64,000 bases of DNA from Apibacter adventoris (GCF_002964975.1 NZ_PSZM01000036.1:124001-188000), one strand, 5' to 3'; positions 1-10,469 are shown, numbered from the stretch's first letter. Made by a program: numbers and translations. The notes: a model not told the origin generated them from the letters alone.

Positions 1-60
1 TCCAGTAGCAGAGATTATAGATTTGACCAAGTAAAAAAACAAATTGACTTTTTCATATAA
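1..60 (+). CDS. 3' end of an unidentified gene (partial)
   Basis: The window opens inside a gene that ends just before a strong terminator. Two frames are open from base 1. One reads to a stop at 58-60 and ends in ...RFDQVKKQIDFFI. The other stops at 32-34 and ends in ...VAEIIDLTK. The first is preferred because its stop abuts the terminator, but the choice is not secure. Too little remains to name the product. Confidence 0.4.
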   Translation, partial: SSSRDYRFDQVKKQIDFFI

Positions 61-61
61 T

Positions 62-86
62 AAGACCGGTTTTTTGCCGGTCTTTT
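62..86 (+). terminator. Rho-independent terminator
   Basis: Stem AAGACCGG (62-69) pairs with CCGGTCTT (77-84) around a 7-base loop, with T residues running on after the stem. It closes the transcript of the partial gene at the window start and separates it from uvrA. Confidence 0.85.
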
Positions 87-190
87 GTTATTTAAAAAAA
101 TTGAAGATAATAGGTTGAAATTTATGATTTATTATCATTAAATTTTATCTGGAAATATTAAAAAAAAATATAAAAAAGTATTAATTTTTC

Positions 191-198
191 TACCTTTG
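191..198 (+). promoter_or_regulatory. Bacteroidota -7 box upstream of uvrA
   Basis: TACCTTTG matches the Bacteroidota sigma-ABfr -7 consensus TAnnTTTG exactly. It lies about 45 bases before the uvrA start. No clear TTG -33 element is seen at the expected spacing, so the call rests on the -7 box and position. Confidence 0.5.
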
Positions 199-242
199 TT
201 TTTTGTATATAACAGAAATTTACCATACATTAAAAAGAAGAT

Positions 243-3035
243 TTGAAAACAAAAAATATAAAAACTACGGATATTGTATATATTAAAAATGCACACCTTC
301 ACAATTTAAAAAACATTAATGTATCCATACCGCAAAATAAATTGACAGTTATTACAGGAGTTTCAGGAAGCGGAAAATCAACCTTGGCTTTTGATACTTT
401 ATATGCAGAGGGACAACGACGGTATGTGGAAAGTTTAAGTTCTTATGCACGTCAGTTTTTAGGTAAGCTAGAAAAACCTCAGGTAGATGATATAAAAGGT
501 TTGGCGCCTGCTATTGCTATACAACAAAAAGTTATTTCAGGAAATTCACGTTCTACAGTAGGAACTTCTACAGAAATTTATGATTATCTCCGATTGCTAT
601 TTTCAAGAGTCGGAAAAACCTATTCTCCGGTTTCAGGAGAAGAAGTTAAAAAAGATGAAGTTACAGATGTTATCAATTATATTACCCAATTACCGGAAGG
701 AGGAAAATATATTTTATCCTCACCTTTAGAATGGGAAGATAAAAAATTTCCTGAATTATTAAAATTATTAAAAAGTCAGGGATATGTTAGATTAGAAGTA
801 GGCGGTAGATTAATCACAATTGATGATTTAGAAAGTTTTGGTTTTATACCTGAAAAGGGAATTGAAATTAATTTAGTAATTGAAAGATTTTCTGTGGAAT
901 ATGAAGATGAATTTTTACAACGTTTTGCAGATAGTGTGCAGACAGCTTTTTATGAAGGAAAAGGAATTTGTTTCATAAAAAATACAGAAACAGAAACCAC
1001 TCGTACATTTTCTAATGCATTTGAAAGAGATGGCATTACCTTTTTAGAGCCTACAATACATTTTTTTAGTTTTAATAATCCTTATGGAGCTTGTCCTATG
1101 TGTGAAGGATATGGAAAAGTATTAGGTATTGATGAAGATTTAGTGATTACTAATAAAAATTTATCTTTATATGAAGATGCAATCTTATGTTGGAGAGGAG
1201 AAAAAATGAGTGAATGGAAAGATGAATTTATCAAGCAATCAGCAAAATATAAATTTCCGATTCATAAACCATATTTTGAATTAACCGAATCACAAAAGGA
1301 AATTTTATGGAAAGGAAATGGAGATAAAGATTTTCCATGTCTTAATAATTTTTTCAAAATGTTGGAAGAGAATACCTATAAGATACAATATAGAGTTATG
1401 CTTTCCCGCTATAGAGGAAGAACAATATGTCCGGAATGTAAAGGGAAACGTTTAAGACCAGAAACAAAATATGTGAAAATTAATGGATATTCTTTAACTG
1501 ATTGGGTAGATATTCCATTAGATCAATTATATAAAATAATTCAAGATTTATCATTAGATTCATATCAAAAAAAAGTCTCTCAAAGACTATTATTTGAAAT
1601 AAATAATCGACTGTCTTTTTTATTAGATGTTGGTTTAGGATATTTAACATTAAATAGGGCATCTAATACACTTTCTGGAGGAGAATCTCAGCGAATTAAT
1701 CTTGCTACTTCTCTTGGGAGTAGTTTAGTAGGATCTATTTATATTTTAGATGAACCAAGCATCGGATTACACGGAAGGGATACAGAACGATTGATATCTG
1801 TCCTTAAACGATTACGAAATTTAGGTAATACCGTAGTAGTTGTTGAACATGACGAAGATATTATGAAAGCAGCAGATTATTTAGTAGATATAGGACCAAA
1901 TGCAGGAAATTTAGGAGGAGAAGTAGTTTTTGAAGGTAATTTTAAAGATATGTTAAAAAACCATACGCTTACTTCGGACTATTTAAATGGAGATAAAAAG
2001 ATAGAAGTCCCGGCTAAAAGAAGAAAAACCAAAGAATTTATTGAAATTACAGGAGCTCGTCAAAATAACTTAAAAGGAATAGATGTAAAATTGCCCTTAC
2101 ATTGCCTTACAGTGATTACCGGAGTCAGCGGTTCTGGAAAGAGTACTTTAATGAAAGATATACTAACTCCTGCACTTCAACGTAAATTAGGTTTAAGCGG
2201 TGATAAACCAGGAAGTTTCTCAGAACTTAAAGGAAATATTAAAGAAATTGAACATTTAGAGTTAGTAGATCAAAACCCTATAGGAAAATCTTCACGATCA
2301 AATCCTGCTACATATGTAAAAGCATTTGATGATATCCGTGATTTATTTGCAAAGCAAAAATTAAGTATACTAAATGGTTATAAACCCAAACATTTTTCTT
2401 TTAATGTTGAAGGTGGACGCTGTGAAACTTGCCAGGGAGAGGGGCATATTACCGTAGAAATGCAGTTTATGGCTGATATTGAACTGGAATGTGAAACTTG
2501 TCATGGAAAACGTTTTAAACAGGAAATTTTAGAAGTACAATATGAAGGCAAAAATATTGCGGATATATTAGAAATGACTATAGAAGAATCCATTGTTTTT
2601 TTTAAAAATAACAAACAAGATAAAATTGTAACAAAATTACAACCTTTAGAGGATGTAGGCCTAGGATATCTTCAGTTAGGTCAATCATCAGGAACACTTT
2701 CTGGAGGAGAAGCACAACGTATTAAACTGGCTTCTTTCCTTGTAAAAGGAAATGCTTCAGAAAAAACTCTGTTTATATTTGATGAACCAAGTACAGGTTT
2801 ACATTTTGACGATATTAATAAATTATTAAAATCTTTTAATGCTCTTATAGAAAAAGGGCATAGTGTGATGGTTATTGAACACCACCCAGATATTATTAAA
2901 TGTGCTGATTATGTTGTAGATATAGGGCCTGAAGCAGGGATAAATGGAGGGCAAGTTGTATTTTCAGGAACTCCTGAAGATTTAGTTAAATGTAAAAAAT
3001 CTTATACCGGTTTATATTTAAAGGATAAACTTTAA
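243..3035 (+). CDS. uvrA: Excinuclease ABC subunit A (UvrA)
   Basis: UvrA is the damage-recognition ATPase of nucleotide excision repair. It loads UvrB at bulky lesions. The 930-residue protein has the family layout of two ABC cassettes, each with a P-loop GVSGSGKST (near residues 40 and 640) and an LSGGE signature. Zinc-binding Cys pairs are visible (CPMCEGYG / CPECKGK in the first half, CETCQGEG / CETCHGK in the second). Length is normal for the family. The start is TTG, with no better in-frame ATG before the conserved N-terminus. It is monocistronic, with a terminator upstream and a gene-poor gap downstream. Confidence 0.97.
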   Translation: MKTKNIKTTDIVYIKNAHLHNLKNINVSIPQNKLTVITGVSGSGKSTLAFDTLYAEGQRRYVESLSSYARQFLGKLEKPQVDDIKGLAPAIAIQQKVISGNSRSTVGTSTEIYDYLRLLFSRVGKTYSPVSGEEVKKDEVTDVINYITQLPEGGKYILSSPLEWEDKKFPELLKLLKSQGYVRLEVGGRLITIDDLESFGFIPEKGIEINLVIERFSVEYEDEFLQRFADSVQTAFYEGKGICFIKNTETETTRTFSNAFERDGITFLEPTIHFFSFNNPYGACPMCEGYGKVLGIDEDLVITNKNLSLYEDAILCWRGEKMSEWKDEFIKQSAKYKFPIHKPYFELTESQKEILWKGNGDKDFPCLNNFFKMLEENTYKIQYRVMLSRYRGRTICPECKGKRLRPETKYVKINGYSLTDWVDIPLDQLYKIIQDLSLDSYQKKVSQRLLFEINNRLSFLLDVGLGYLTLNRASNTLSGGESQRINLATSLGSSLVGSIYILDEPSIGLHGRDTERLISVLKRLRNLGNTVVVVEHDEDIMKAADYLVDIGPNAGNLGGEVVFEGNFKDMLKNHTLTSDYLNGDKKIEVPAKRRKTKEFIEITGARQNNLKGIDVKLPLHCLTVITGVSGSGKSTLMKDILTPALQRKLGLSGDKPGSFSELKGNIKEIEHLELVDQNPIGKSSRSNPATYVKAFDDIRDLFAKQKLSILNGYKPKHFSFNVEGGRCETCQGEGHITVEMQFMADIELECETCHGKRFKQEILEVQYEGKNIADILEMTIEESIVFFKNNKQDKIVTKLQPLEDVGLGYLQLGQSSGTLSGGEAQRIKLASFLVKGNASEKTLFIFDEPSTGLHFDDINKLLKSFNALIEKGHSVMVIEHHPDIIKCADYVVDIGPEAGINGGQVVFSGTPEDLVKCKKSYTGLYLKDKL

Positions 3036-3096
3036 ATTTTATATTTTTAAAGAGAACAAACATAATGCAAGAATTAGGAAGGACATAGGAGTTTTA

Positions 3097-3225
3097 TCAG
3101 TAATTCGTAGGACAGTTTCCATTATTTAAAGAATTCATCTTTAAAATGCCATAACTGTAATATTTTACATCTTGAAGTTTTGTTTTTAATAATTCTTTTG
3201 ATGTCTTTTGAGATGGAATGTAATT
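3097..3225 (-). pseudogene. Possible decayed gene remnant between uvrA and acn
   Basis: The gap at 3036-3388 holds no intact gene. On the minus strand one frame reads a protein-like stretch containing KTSKELLKTKLQDVKYYSYG and then ILKMNSLNNGNCPTNY before a stop at 3097. The same frame is interrupted by stops further upstream. The composition looks like coding sequence, but no family is recognised and it may be chance. The rest of the gap shows no terminator or RNA that I can support. Confidence 0.22.
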
Positions 3226-3388
3226 TTATCTCGGTATAATAAGTTCATATTTTCAAAAGTAATTATTTTTCTGTCTTTATTAATTTATTATGTACGCAAA
3301 ATTTTTTTCATGGCGTATATCAAAATCATATGCATCCATGAAATTTATAAGTCTATTAGGGGGCAGGCTTTTTTATATAAGATTAAAT

Positions 3389-5665
3389 TTAGTTCTTTGG
3401 GACGGCTTCTTTTTGTTTAATTAAATTTAATGCAGAACCCGCTTTAAACCAATCTATTTGTGCTTGATTATAGGTATGGTTAACAAATATGTTTTCTTTG
3501 TTACCATTTGCATGAATCAATTCAATAGTTAGAGTTTTACTTGGAGCAAATTGGTCTAAATCCAAAAAATTAAAAGTATCATCTTCTAAAATTTTATTAT
3601 AATCATCAGGATTAGAAAAAGTAATGGCTAACATTCCTTGTTTTTTAAGATTGGTTTCATGAATTCTTGCAAAAGATTTTACCAAAACAGCCCTTACTCC
3701 TAAATGACGCGGTTGCATGGCTGCATGTTCACGAGAAGAGCCCTCACCATAATTATTATCACCAACTATAATTGTTGGAATTCCGGCTGCTTTATATTTT
3801 CGTGCAGAGTCAGGAACAGGCATATATTCCCCATTTATTTCATTTTTCACTTTGTTGGTTTCCATATTAAAGGCATTCACAGCGCCTATTAATGTATTAT
3901 TTGAAATATTATCTAAATGTCCTCTAAAACGAAGCCAAGGTCCTGCCATAGAAATATGATCTGTAGTGCATTTACCATAGGCTTTTATTAATAAACGAGC
4001 ACCAGTTATATTTTTTCCATCCCAAGCAGGAAAGCTTTCTAGTAACTGTAAACGTTCAGAAGTTGGGGAAACAACTACATTAATATTAGAACCATCTTTA
4101 GCGGGAGCTACATATCCGGGATCTTCAACATCAAAACCTTTAGGAGGAAGTTCAAATCCCTGAGGCTCATCTAACATAACCTCTTCACCTTTTTCATTTT
4201 TTAATTTATCTTTTCTAGGGTCGAAGGCTAAATCCCCGGCTATAGCTAAAGCAGTTACCAATTCCGGAGAACTTACGAAGGCGTAAGTATTTGGGTTTCC
4301 ATCGGCTCTTTTAGCAAAGTTCCGGTTAAATGAGTGTACAATAGTATTCTTTTCTTGTTTTTCTGATCCTTCTCTTGCCCATTGACCTATACATGGACCA
4401 CAAGCATTTGCAAAAACTTTACCTCCAATTTTATTGAAAACGTCTAAATATCCATCTCTTTCTACAGTATATCGCACTAATTCGGAACCGGGAGTAATTG
4501 TATATTCTGCTTTTGGGAGTATTCCTTTGTCAGCCGCTTGTTTAGCTATAGATGCTGCCCTAGAAATATCTTCATAGGATGAGTTTGTACATGAACCTAT
4601 CAGACCAACTTCAACTTTTAATGGCCAGCCATTTTTTTCTGCAACTTCTTTAATTTTAGAAATAGGAGTAGCAATATCGGGAGAAAAAGGACCATTAAGA
4701 TGAGGTTCTAATTTATTTAGATCTAATTCGATTATTTGGTCAAAATATTTTGCAGGATCTTCATAGATTTCTTTATCTGCCCGAAGTTCATTTTTTATTT
4801 CATCTGCCAACTCAGCTATTTCAGTTCTATTTGTTCCCCTTAAATATCTGTTCATACTTTCATCATAGGCAAAAATAGACGTTGTAGCTCCGACTTCAGC
4901 TCCCATATTACATATAGTTCCTTTTCCTGTGCAAGAAAGGGATTCTGCTCCTTCACCAAAATATTCAATAATGCATCCTGTACCTCCTTTAACAGTTAAT
5001 AATCCGGCCAATTCTAATATAATATCTTTCGGAGATGTCCAACCACTTAATTTTCCGCTTAATTTTACACCAATTAGTTTGGGAAATTTTAGTTCCCATG
5101 CCATTCCCGCCATAACATCTACTGCATCAGCTCCACCAACTCCTATAGCAATCATTCCTAGTCCTCCGGCATTTACTGTATGAGAGTCTGTACCTATCAT
5201 CATACCACCAGGGAAAGCATAATTTTCTAAAATGACTTGATGAATAATTCCAGCTCCTGGTTTCCAAAATCCTATTCCATATTTGTTTGTAACAGATGCC
5301 AGAAAGTTGTATACTTCATTATTTTTATTTAACGCTTCTTGTAAATCTTTATCTGCGCCTACTCTTGCCTGTATTAAATGATCTGCATGAACGGTAGATG
5401 GAACTGCAACTTTTTTCTTTCCGGCTTGCATAAATTGCAATAAAGCCATTTGTGCAGTTGCATCCTGCATAGCTACACGGTCTGGAGCAAAATCAACATA
5501 GGATTCTCCTCTTTTAAAGTTTTCTGTTGCATCTTCTGCAAATAGATGTGCATATAAAACTTTTTCTGCATATGTTAGAGGTTTTCCAACTATGTTACGA
5601 GCTTTTTCTACTCTTGATTTATAGCGAGAATAAACCCCTTTAATCATATCTAAATCAAAAATCAT
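3389..5665 (-). CDS. acn: Aconitate hydratase, mitochondrial-type AcnA
   Basis: This enzyme interconverts citrate and isocitrate through cis-aconitate in the TCA cycle, using a [4Fe-4S] cluster. Cluster Cys residues are visible in [10 protein letters not shown] and [10 protein letters not shown]. The substrate loop [12 protein letters not shown] is present, as is the C-terminal swivel-domain motif [11 protein letters not shown]. At about 758 residues it fits the mitochondrial-type aconitase subfamily. The frame is open to 5698, but the ATG at 5665 gives the family-typical start [12 protein letters not shown]. The 11-residue extension [11 protein letters not shown] looks non-native. The gene is monocistronic and divergent from the arabinofuranose operon. 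Confidence 0.95.
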   Translation of the reverse strand: MIFDLDMIKGVYSRYKSRVEKARNIVGKPLTYAEKVLYAHLFAEDATENFKRGESYVDFAPDRVAMQDATAQMALLQFMQAGKKKVAVPSTVHADHLIQARVGADKDLQEALNKNNEVYNFLASVTNKYGIGFWKPGAGIIHQVILENYAFPGGMMIGTDSHTVNAGGLGMIAIGVGGADAVDVMAGMAWELKFPKLIGVKLSGKLSGWTSPKDIILELAGLLTVKGGTGCIIEYFGEGAESLSCTGKGTICNMGAEVGATTSIFAYDESMNRYLRGTNRTEIAELADEIKNELRADKEIYEDPAKYFDQIIELDLNKLEPHLNGPFSPDIATPISKIKEVAEKNGWPLKVEVGLIGSCTNSSYEDISRAASIAKQAADKGILPKAEYTITPGSELVRYTVERDGYLDVFNKIGGKVFANACGPCIGQWAREGSEKQEKNTIVHSFNRNFAKRADGNPNTYAFVSSPELVTALAIAGDLAFDPRKDKLKNEKGEEVMLDEPQGFELPPKGFDVEDPGYVAPAKDGSNINVVVSPTSERLQLLESFPAWDGKNITGARLLIKAYGKCTTDHISMAGPWLRFRGHLDNISNNTLIGAVNAFNMETNKVKNEINGEYMPVPDSARKYKAAGIPTIIVGDNNYGEGSSREHAAMQPRHLGVRAVLVKSFARIHETNLKKQGMLAITFSNPDDYNKILEDDTFNFLDLDQFAPSKTLTIELIHANGNKENIFVNHTYNQAQIDWFKAGSALNLIKQKEAVPKN

Positions 5666-5724
5666 AATGTGTTTATTTTTAATTAAGTCTATAATCATTA
5701 ATTATATATATAGAAATTTATTTA

Positions 5725-5732
5725 CAAAATTA
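5725..5732 (-). promoter_or_regulatory. -7 box upstream of aconitase
   Basis: Read on the minus strand this is TAATTTTG, an exact TAnnTTTG match about 60 bases before the preferred aconitase start. No TTG -33 element stands out. The divergent gap 5699-6097 otherwise shows only AT-rich DNA. Confidence 0.45.
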
Positions 5733-6069
5733 TTGTTGAGTATTTAGTAAATAAAAACATATAATTTCTTCGACACCTAATATACAATATAAATTTTGAA
5801 AATATGATAATTATCATTTTGAATTGAAAATTTATATTTATTCTAAATAATGAAATAATTAGTTTATTTAAATGTAAGATTTAGGAATTAATAAAAAATA
5901 ATGTATATTTTAAAATATTTGTAGTTAATTTTTTACTTTTTTTGCAAAAAAAATGATATAATTATTTTTATTTATGTTTTTATTTTTAATCATATACGTA
6001 TGTTAATTGATTTTATGTCATTTATTTATCATATGTAAGGGTTAGAAATGTAAAAAATACATAAATTTG

Positions 6070-6077
6070 TACCTTTA
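6070..6077 (+). promoter_or_regulatory. Probable -7 box of the arabinofuranose operon
   Basis: TACCTTTA matches seven of eight positions of TAnnTTTG and lies 20 bases before the GTG start of the first gene of the operon. It would drive the seven co-directional genes to 14257. Confidence 0.4.
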
Positions 6078-6097
6078 TGATCTTAAAAAAAGTCTAA

Positions 6098-6961
6098 GTG
6101 CAGTATTTACAATTAATAAGAGTACATCAGTGGATAAAAAATGGATTTGTATTTCTTCCTATTTTTTTCGCTGGAGAATTATTAAATAGAGATTTGTTAA
6201 TTAAATCTATAATAGCGTTCTTTTCGTTTTCTTTTATAGCAAGTTCTATCTATATAATTAATGATTATGTAGATATTGAAAAAGATAGAAAACATCCAGA
6301 AAAAAAAAATAGGCCATTAGCTAATGGTACAATTTCTAAAAAAGAAGCTGTGATTGTTTTTTTTATTTTGTTTTTCTTATCATACTTTTTTTGTTATTTA
6401 TTGAAATCTACTTCAACTGTGATTATTATTACAATTTATTTTTTAATGAATTTAGCTTATAGTTTTAAGCTGAAGCATGTAGCGATTATAGATATAACAA
6501 TAATCGCAGTGGGTTTTTTACTAAGAGTTTTTGCTGGTGGATATTCAACAGGTTTATTTATTTCTATATGGGCTATTTTATTAACGTTCTTCCTTGCATT
6601 AATTATGGGAATTGGAAAGAGAAGAGGAGAACTGTTAAATGCTCAATTAACAGGAGAAACTAGAAAATCTTTAGATGGATATAATTTACAATTTACAGAT
6701 ATTTCTATGACAGTAGTTTCTACTTGTTCTATTGTATGTTATATTATGTATACATTAGATCCTTTGGTGAAAAAAAATTTACATGAAGGCATAGTATATA
6801 CAAGTTTTTTTGTTATCATTGGGGTATTACGTTATTTACAACTTAGCTTTGTCTATAATAAAACTGAATCTCCGACAAAAATTGTATATAAAGATATATT
6901 TATCCAAATTGATATAATATTATGGGTGTTAGTGATTTTTATTCTTAAATATTTAGCATAA
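6098..6961 (+). CDS. UbiA-family prenyltransferase, DPPR synthase-like
   Basis: This is a polytopic UbiA-superfamily protein of 287 residues. It resembles decaprenyl-phosphate phosphoribosyltransferase (mycobacterial Rv3806c type), which moves 5-phosphoribose from PRPP to a polyprenyl phosphate. The substrate-binding motif NDYVDIEKDRKHPEK, with spaced Asp residues followed by NRPLANG, is the pattern of the DPPR-synthase subgroup. About eight or nine hydrophobic helices are visible. It starts with GTG and lies 12 bases before the DprE1-like gene. The neighbours (DprE1-like, DprE2-like, HAD phosphatase) support this activity over quinone or heme synthesis. The exact lipid acceptor is unknown. 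Confidence 0.82.
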   Translation: MQYLQLIRVHQWIKNGFVFLPIFFAGELLNRDLLIKSIIAFFSFSFIASSIYIINDYVDIEKDRKHPEKKNRPLANGTISKKEAVIVFFILFFLSYFFCYLLKSTSTVIIITIYFLMNLAYSFKLKHVAIIDITIIAVGFLLRVFAGGYSTGLFISIWAILLTFFLALIMGIGKRRGELLNAQLTGETRKSLDGYNLQFTDISMTVVSTCSIVCYIMYTLDPLVKKNLHEGIVYTSFFVIIGVLRYLQLSFVYNKTESPTKIVYKDIFIQIDIILWVLVIFILKYLA

Positions 6962-6973
6962 TAATTTTTAATA

Positions 6974-8287
6974 ATGTTTAATAAACAAAAAGTAACAAAC
7001 TGGGGTAAATATCCAGTGATTGAAACAAATTTAATTGAGACTTCCAATATTTCTAAAATAAGGAAATCTATTAAAGAAAGTTCAACTATAATTGCAAGAG
7101 GAAATGGGCGTTCTTATGGGGATAATTCTTTGAATAAAGATAATATTTTTTCGACTTTACGATTAAATAAATTTTTATCATTTGATAGAGAAAAAGGTAT
7201 TTTTGAGTGTGAATCAGGGGTTATATTATCAGATATTTTAGATGTTATAGTGCCAGAAGGCTATTTTCTTCCTGTTACACCGGGAACTAAGTTAATAACA
7301 GTTGGAGGTGCTATTGGGGCTGACGTACATGGAAAGAATAATCATTCAGAAGGTTGTTTTGGAGATTATGTATTAGATTTTAATATAATAACTGAAAATG
7401 GTGAAATAAAAAAATGCTCAAAAACAGAAAACTCTGAATTATTTTGGAATACAATTGGAGGTATGGGGCTTACAGGCATTATTCTTTCTGCAAGATTTAC
7501 CTTAAAAAAAGTACAAACAGCATATATAAAGCAAAAGGTTTTAAAAGCAGATAATTTGGAAGAGATTTTTGATTATTTTAATCAATTTAAAAATTATACG
7601 TACAGTGTGGCATGGATAGATTGTTTGCAAAAAGGGAATAAGCTGGGCAGATCTATACTAATGGTAGGAGAACATGCAAGGCTAACAGATCTACCAACTA
7701 AATGGAAAGGAGTACCGCTTAAGCCTAAAAAGAAACTTAAATTAAATGTCCCGTTTGATTTCCCCTCTTTTGTACTTAATACCTTCACGGTAAAAGCATT
7801 TAATTTTTTATATTATTTTAAACAGAGAAAAAAAATAATAGATAATGTGGTAGATTATGATACATTTTTTTATCCTTTAGATGCTATTAATAATTGGAAT
7901 AGAATTTATGGAAAAAAAGGTTTTATACAATATCAATTTATTATACCTGAAGATGTTGGTAAAGAAGGAATGACAGAAATTTTGAAAACTATTGCTAAAA
8001 GTGGTCAAGGTTCTTTTTTAGCTGTATTAAAATTATATAAACAAAGTAGCCTAGAAGCCCATAATTCATTTCCTATTGACGGATATAGTTTAGCACTAGA
8101 TTTTAAGATTAATAATAAGTTACCTGCACTTGTGAAGGAATTGGATGAAATTGTCGAAAATTATAAAGGAAGAATCTATCTAGCTAAAGATTCAATGTCT
8201 AAAAAATCCTTATTGGATTATGTAAAAGTACCAGAAACAGGAGTATTTAATTCGGTACAACATGAGAGAATAGAGAACTACATTTAA
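6974..8287 (+). CDS. DprE1-like FAD-dependent decaprenylphosphoryl-ribose 2'-oxidase
   Basis: A 437-residue FAD-binding oxidoreductase of the PCMH/VAO type. The N-terminal FAD domain shows ARGNGRSYGDNSLN and, further on, TPGTKLITVGGAIGADVHG, both typical of DprE1. DprE1 oxidises the 2' hydroxyl of polyprenylphosphoryl-beta-D-ribose to the keto form, the first half of the epimerisation to D-arabinose. Length is close to the roughly 460 residues of mycobacterial DprE1. It sits between the DPPR synthase-like gene (12-bp gap) and a membrane protein (16-bp gap), with the DprE2-like partner one gene further on. Confidence 0.85.
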   Translation: MFNKQKVTNWGKYPVIETNLIETSNISKIRKSIKESSTIIARGNGRSYGDNSLNKDNIFSTLRLNKFLSFDREKGIFECESGVILSDILDVIVPEGYFLPVTPGTKLITVGGAIGADVHGKNNHSEGCFGDYVLDFNIITENGEIKKCSKTENSELFWNTIGGMGLTGIILSARFTLKKVQTAYIKQKVLKADNLEEIFDYFNQFKNYTYSVAWIDCLQKGNKLGRSILMVGEHARLTDLPTKWKGVPLKPKKKLKLNVPFDFPSFVLNTFTVKAFNFLYYFKQRKKIIDNVVDYDTFFYPLDAINNWNRIYGKKGFIQYQFIIPEDVGKEGMTEILKTIAKSGQGSFLAVLKLYKQSSLEAHNSFPIDGYSLALDFKINNKLPALVKELDEIVENYKGRIYLAKDSMSKKSLLDYVKVPETGVFNSVQHERIENYI

Positions 8288-8303
8288 AAAGAAGTAAATC
8301 TTA

Positions 8304-9695
8304 ATGAAAATAAATTATTTAAAATATTGGGTTTTATTCATTTTTGTAATATTAAAAACTGCTGTGCTTCCCTTTTTTCTCCCTTCTGGAGGAATAACAT
8401 CAGATTCAGTAGATTATTTTAGAATAACCATTGGATTTCCTAAAATAGTAACAGATTTATTTCCATTAGGTTATCCTTTTCTTGTCAAAATATTTTACTA
8501 TATAATCCCAGATTATTTTTATAGTACTAAAATTATTAATGTTTTAGGAATTTGTTTTATTGGTATTTTTTCTTACTATAAAAAATTTTTCTTTAAAGAA
8601 ACAATTATACTTTTAACGTTCAAAATTTTTTCACTCTTTCTCTTTTCTTACTCTGAACCTCCATTTTTAGTATTGGAATATTTACTAGTATATTATATTT
8701 ACCAATATTTTTCCGGAGAATTAAAGGGAATTAGATTTGTTTTTCCAGCCTCTGTTATAATGGTATGTATGTTTCTGGTAAGATATTCTGGAATATATAT
8801 ATATTTGGCTATTGGATTATACTTTTTATATTATACCATTAAAAATAAATTATTTAAAACTTTTTATTATAAAAGTTATTTTTATTTTTTAATATTTTCA
8901 GCAATAGGAATATTGGGATATATAGGATTTAACTATACACATTTTAACGATTTTATTGGAGAAAGTTCCAGAGGATTGCCTAATTATAATAACATATATA
9001 CATTTTCACATGAAAATTTTTTAGGGGTTATTAACGTATTAAATCCCATATTATCAGTAAAAGTTACAGAATATAGTAGCTCTATAATGTTATTAATAGG
9101 TATAGTTTTAATTTTAATAGATATCTCTCTATTATTTATGTTCTTCATAGGATATAAAAAATTTTTTAAAAGAGAAGTTAGTAATTTTCATCAATTATTA
9201 CTAACCATTGGAATAGTATATTTAGGGTGTATGGTTTTTTCTGAATACACGCAAAGAATCGAGATAATAAGTACAAGAATGATATGTGAATCTTCTTTTG
9301 TGTTATTTTTTTCTTTTCTTATATTATATTACAAATGTTTTCCTGCAAAAACCAAATGGTTATTTATATTGGGAGTAATTTCTTTATTGTATAGTATTAT
9401 TGCAATTATAAAAACACCATCCAATTATTTGAAAAATAGAGAGAAGGTTGAATATGCTTTAAAGAAAAGGAAAGAAGTAAAATATTTTTATAGGGATTCA
9501 AATGGAGAAGATGGAAAAATGACTATAAAAATTCCTTTTATAGATAAAAAAATAGATTATACAAATGTAAATATAATATCAGGAAATTATAATTTATATA
9601 TTGTTACAGGATTAGTACCTTCAATTAAATTAATTTCTAATGATAAAGATATAAAAGATAAAAATCAGATTTTATATAATTCTCAAATAAAATAA
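8304..9695 (+). CDS. Polytopic membrane protein, probable GT-C-type glycosyltransferase
   Basis: A 463-residue protein with about ten or more hydrophobic segments and a short soluble C-terminal tail. After the first helix an acidic motif GGITSDSVDYF sits at the expected periplasmic loop 1, followed by PLGYPFLVKIFYYI. This resembles the catalytic loop of GT-C transferases that use polyprenyl-phosphate sugars. It is not clearly homologous to the two GT-C genes downstream. The operon position between DprE1-like and DprE2-like genes suggests it uses polyprenyl-phosphoryl arabinose, or acts as a transporter for it. Function is inferred from context. Confidence 0.6.
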   Translation: MKINYLKYWVLFIFVILKTAVLPFFLPSGGITSDSVDYFRITIGFPKIVTDLFPLGYPFLVKIFYYIIPDYFYSTKIINVLGICFIGIFSYYKKFFFKETIILLTFKIFSLFLFSYSEPPFLVLEYLLVYYIYQYFSGELKGIRFVFPASVIMVCMFLVRYSGIYIYLAIGLYFLYYTIKNKLFKTFYYKSYFYFLIFSAIGILGYIGFNYTHFNDFIGESSRGLPNYNNIYTFSHENFLGVINVLNPILSVKVTEYSSSIMLLIGIVLILIDISLLFMFFIGYKKFFKREVSNFHQLLLTIGIVYLGCMVFSEYTQRIEIISTRMICESSFVLFFSFLILYYKCFPAKTKWLFILGVISLLYSIIAIIKTPSNYLKNREKVEYALKKRKEVKYFYRDSNGEDGKMTIKIPFIDKKIDYTNVNIISGNYNLYIVTGLVPSIKLISNDKDIKDKNQILYNSQIK

Positions 9696-9729
9696 ATAAT
9701 TCGCATTTCTAAAAATAAAATTTGTTATA

Positions 9730-10458
9730 ATGATAATATTAGGAGCAACATCAGATATTTCGCAAGCTTTTATAGATAAGGTTTTGTCAGAAAATGAAAA
9801 GAAATATCCTAAAATTTATTTAGTGACTTCTAGTTTTGATGAAACTCAGAGATTAGCACGCCATTTACAGGTTAAATATAAACAAGACACCGAAGTTATT
9901 CTTATGGACATAACTCAAACTATAGATTACTCTGTTTTTGACTCTATTGAAACAGACTTATTATTTTGTGCAGCAGGATTTTTAGGTAAAAATACAGAAG
10001 AAGGTTTATATGATGCTAATAATACTGAAAAAATTATTCAGATTAATTATCATGGATTAGTTCCGATAATCAATTATTGGGCACAAAGATTTGAAAAAGT
10101 CGGAAAAGGTACAATCATAGGATTGTCATCTGTAGCAGGATTAAGAGGAAGGCAAAGTAATTTTATTTACGGGAGTGCAAAAGCTGGTTTCATGGTTTAT
10201 TTAGATGGACTAAGGAATTATCTATATCATAGAGGAGTTCATGTTATGACTGTTTTGCCTGGATTTATGAGTACAAAAATGACAGTAGGTCTTCCTCTTC
10301 CCAAATTATTAACCTCTTCACCAAAAAAAGCAGCTCAAATCATTTACAAGGCTTATAACAAAAAAAGAAATAAAATATATGTAAGTGGTATATGGTGGTA
10401 CATAATGACTGTTATAAGGGTCATTCCTGAATTTATTTTTAAAAAAATGAGGATGTAA
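9730..10458 (+). CDS. DprE2-like short-chain reductase
   Basis: A 242-residue short-chain dehydrogenase/reductase. The nucleotide-binding motif is GATSDIS at the very N-terminus. The catalytic Ser lies in GLSSVAG and the YxxxK pair in FIYGSAKAG. DprE2 reduces the 2-keto intermediate made by DprE1 to polyprenylphosphoryl-beta-D-arabinofuranose. The motif LRGRQSNFIYGSAKAG and the length fit this subgroup. It shares an operon with the DprE1-like gene, though the two are separated here by a membrane protein gene rather than adjacent as in mycobacteria. Confidence 0.82.
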   Translation: MIILGATSDISQAFIDKVLSENEKKYPKIYLVTSSFDETQRLARHLQVKYKQDTEVILMDITQTIDYSVFDSIETDLLFCAAGFLGKNTEEGLYDANNTEKIIQINYHGLVPIINYWAQRFEKVGKGTIIGLSSVAGLRGRQSNFIYGSAKAGFMVYLDGLRNYLYHRGVHVMTVLPGFMSTKMTVGLPLPKLLTSSPKKAAQIIYKAYNKKRNKIYVSGIWWYIMTVIRVIPEFIFKKMRM

Positions 10459-10469
10459 AAAATAATCCA

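Noticed and set aside
3208-3420. 70-codon plus-strand frame downstream of uvrA
   Set aside because: It overlaps the 3' end of aconitase, has no start context or family, and its composition is that of random AT-rich DNA.
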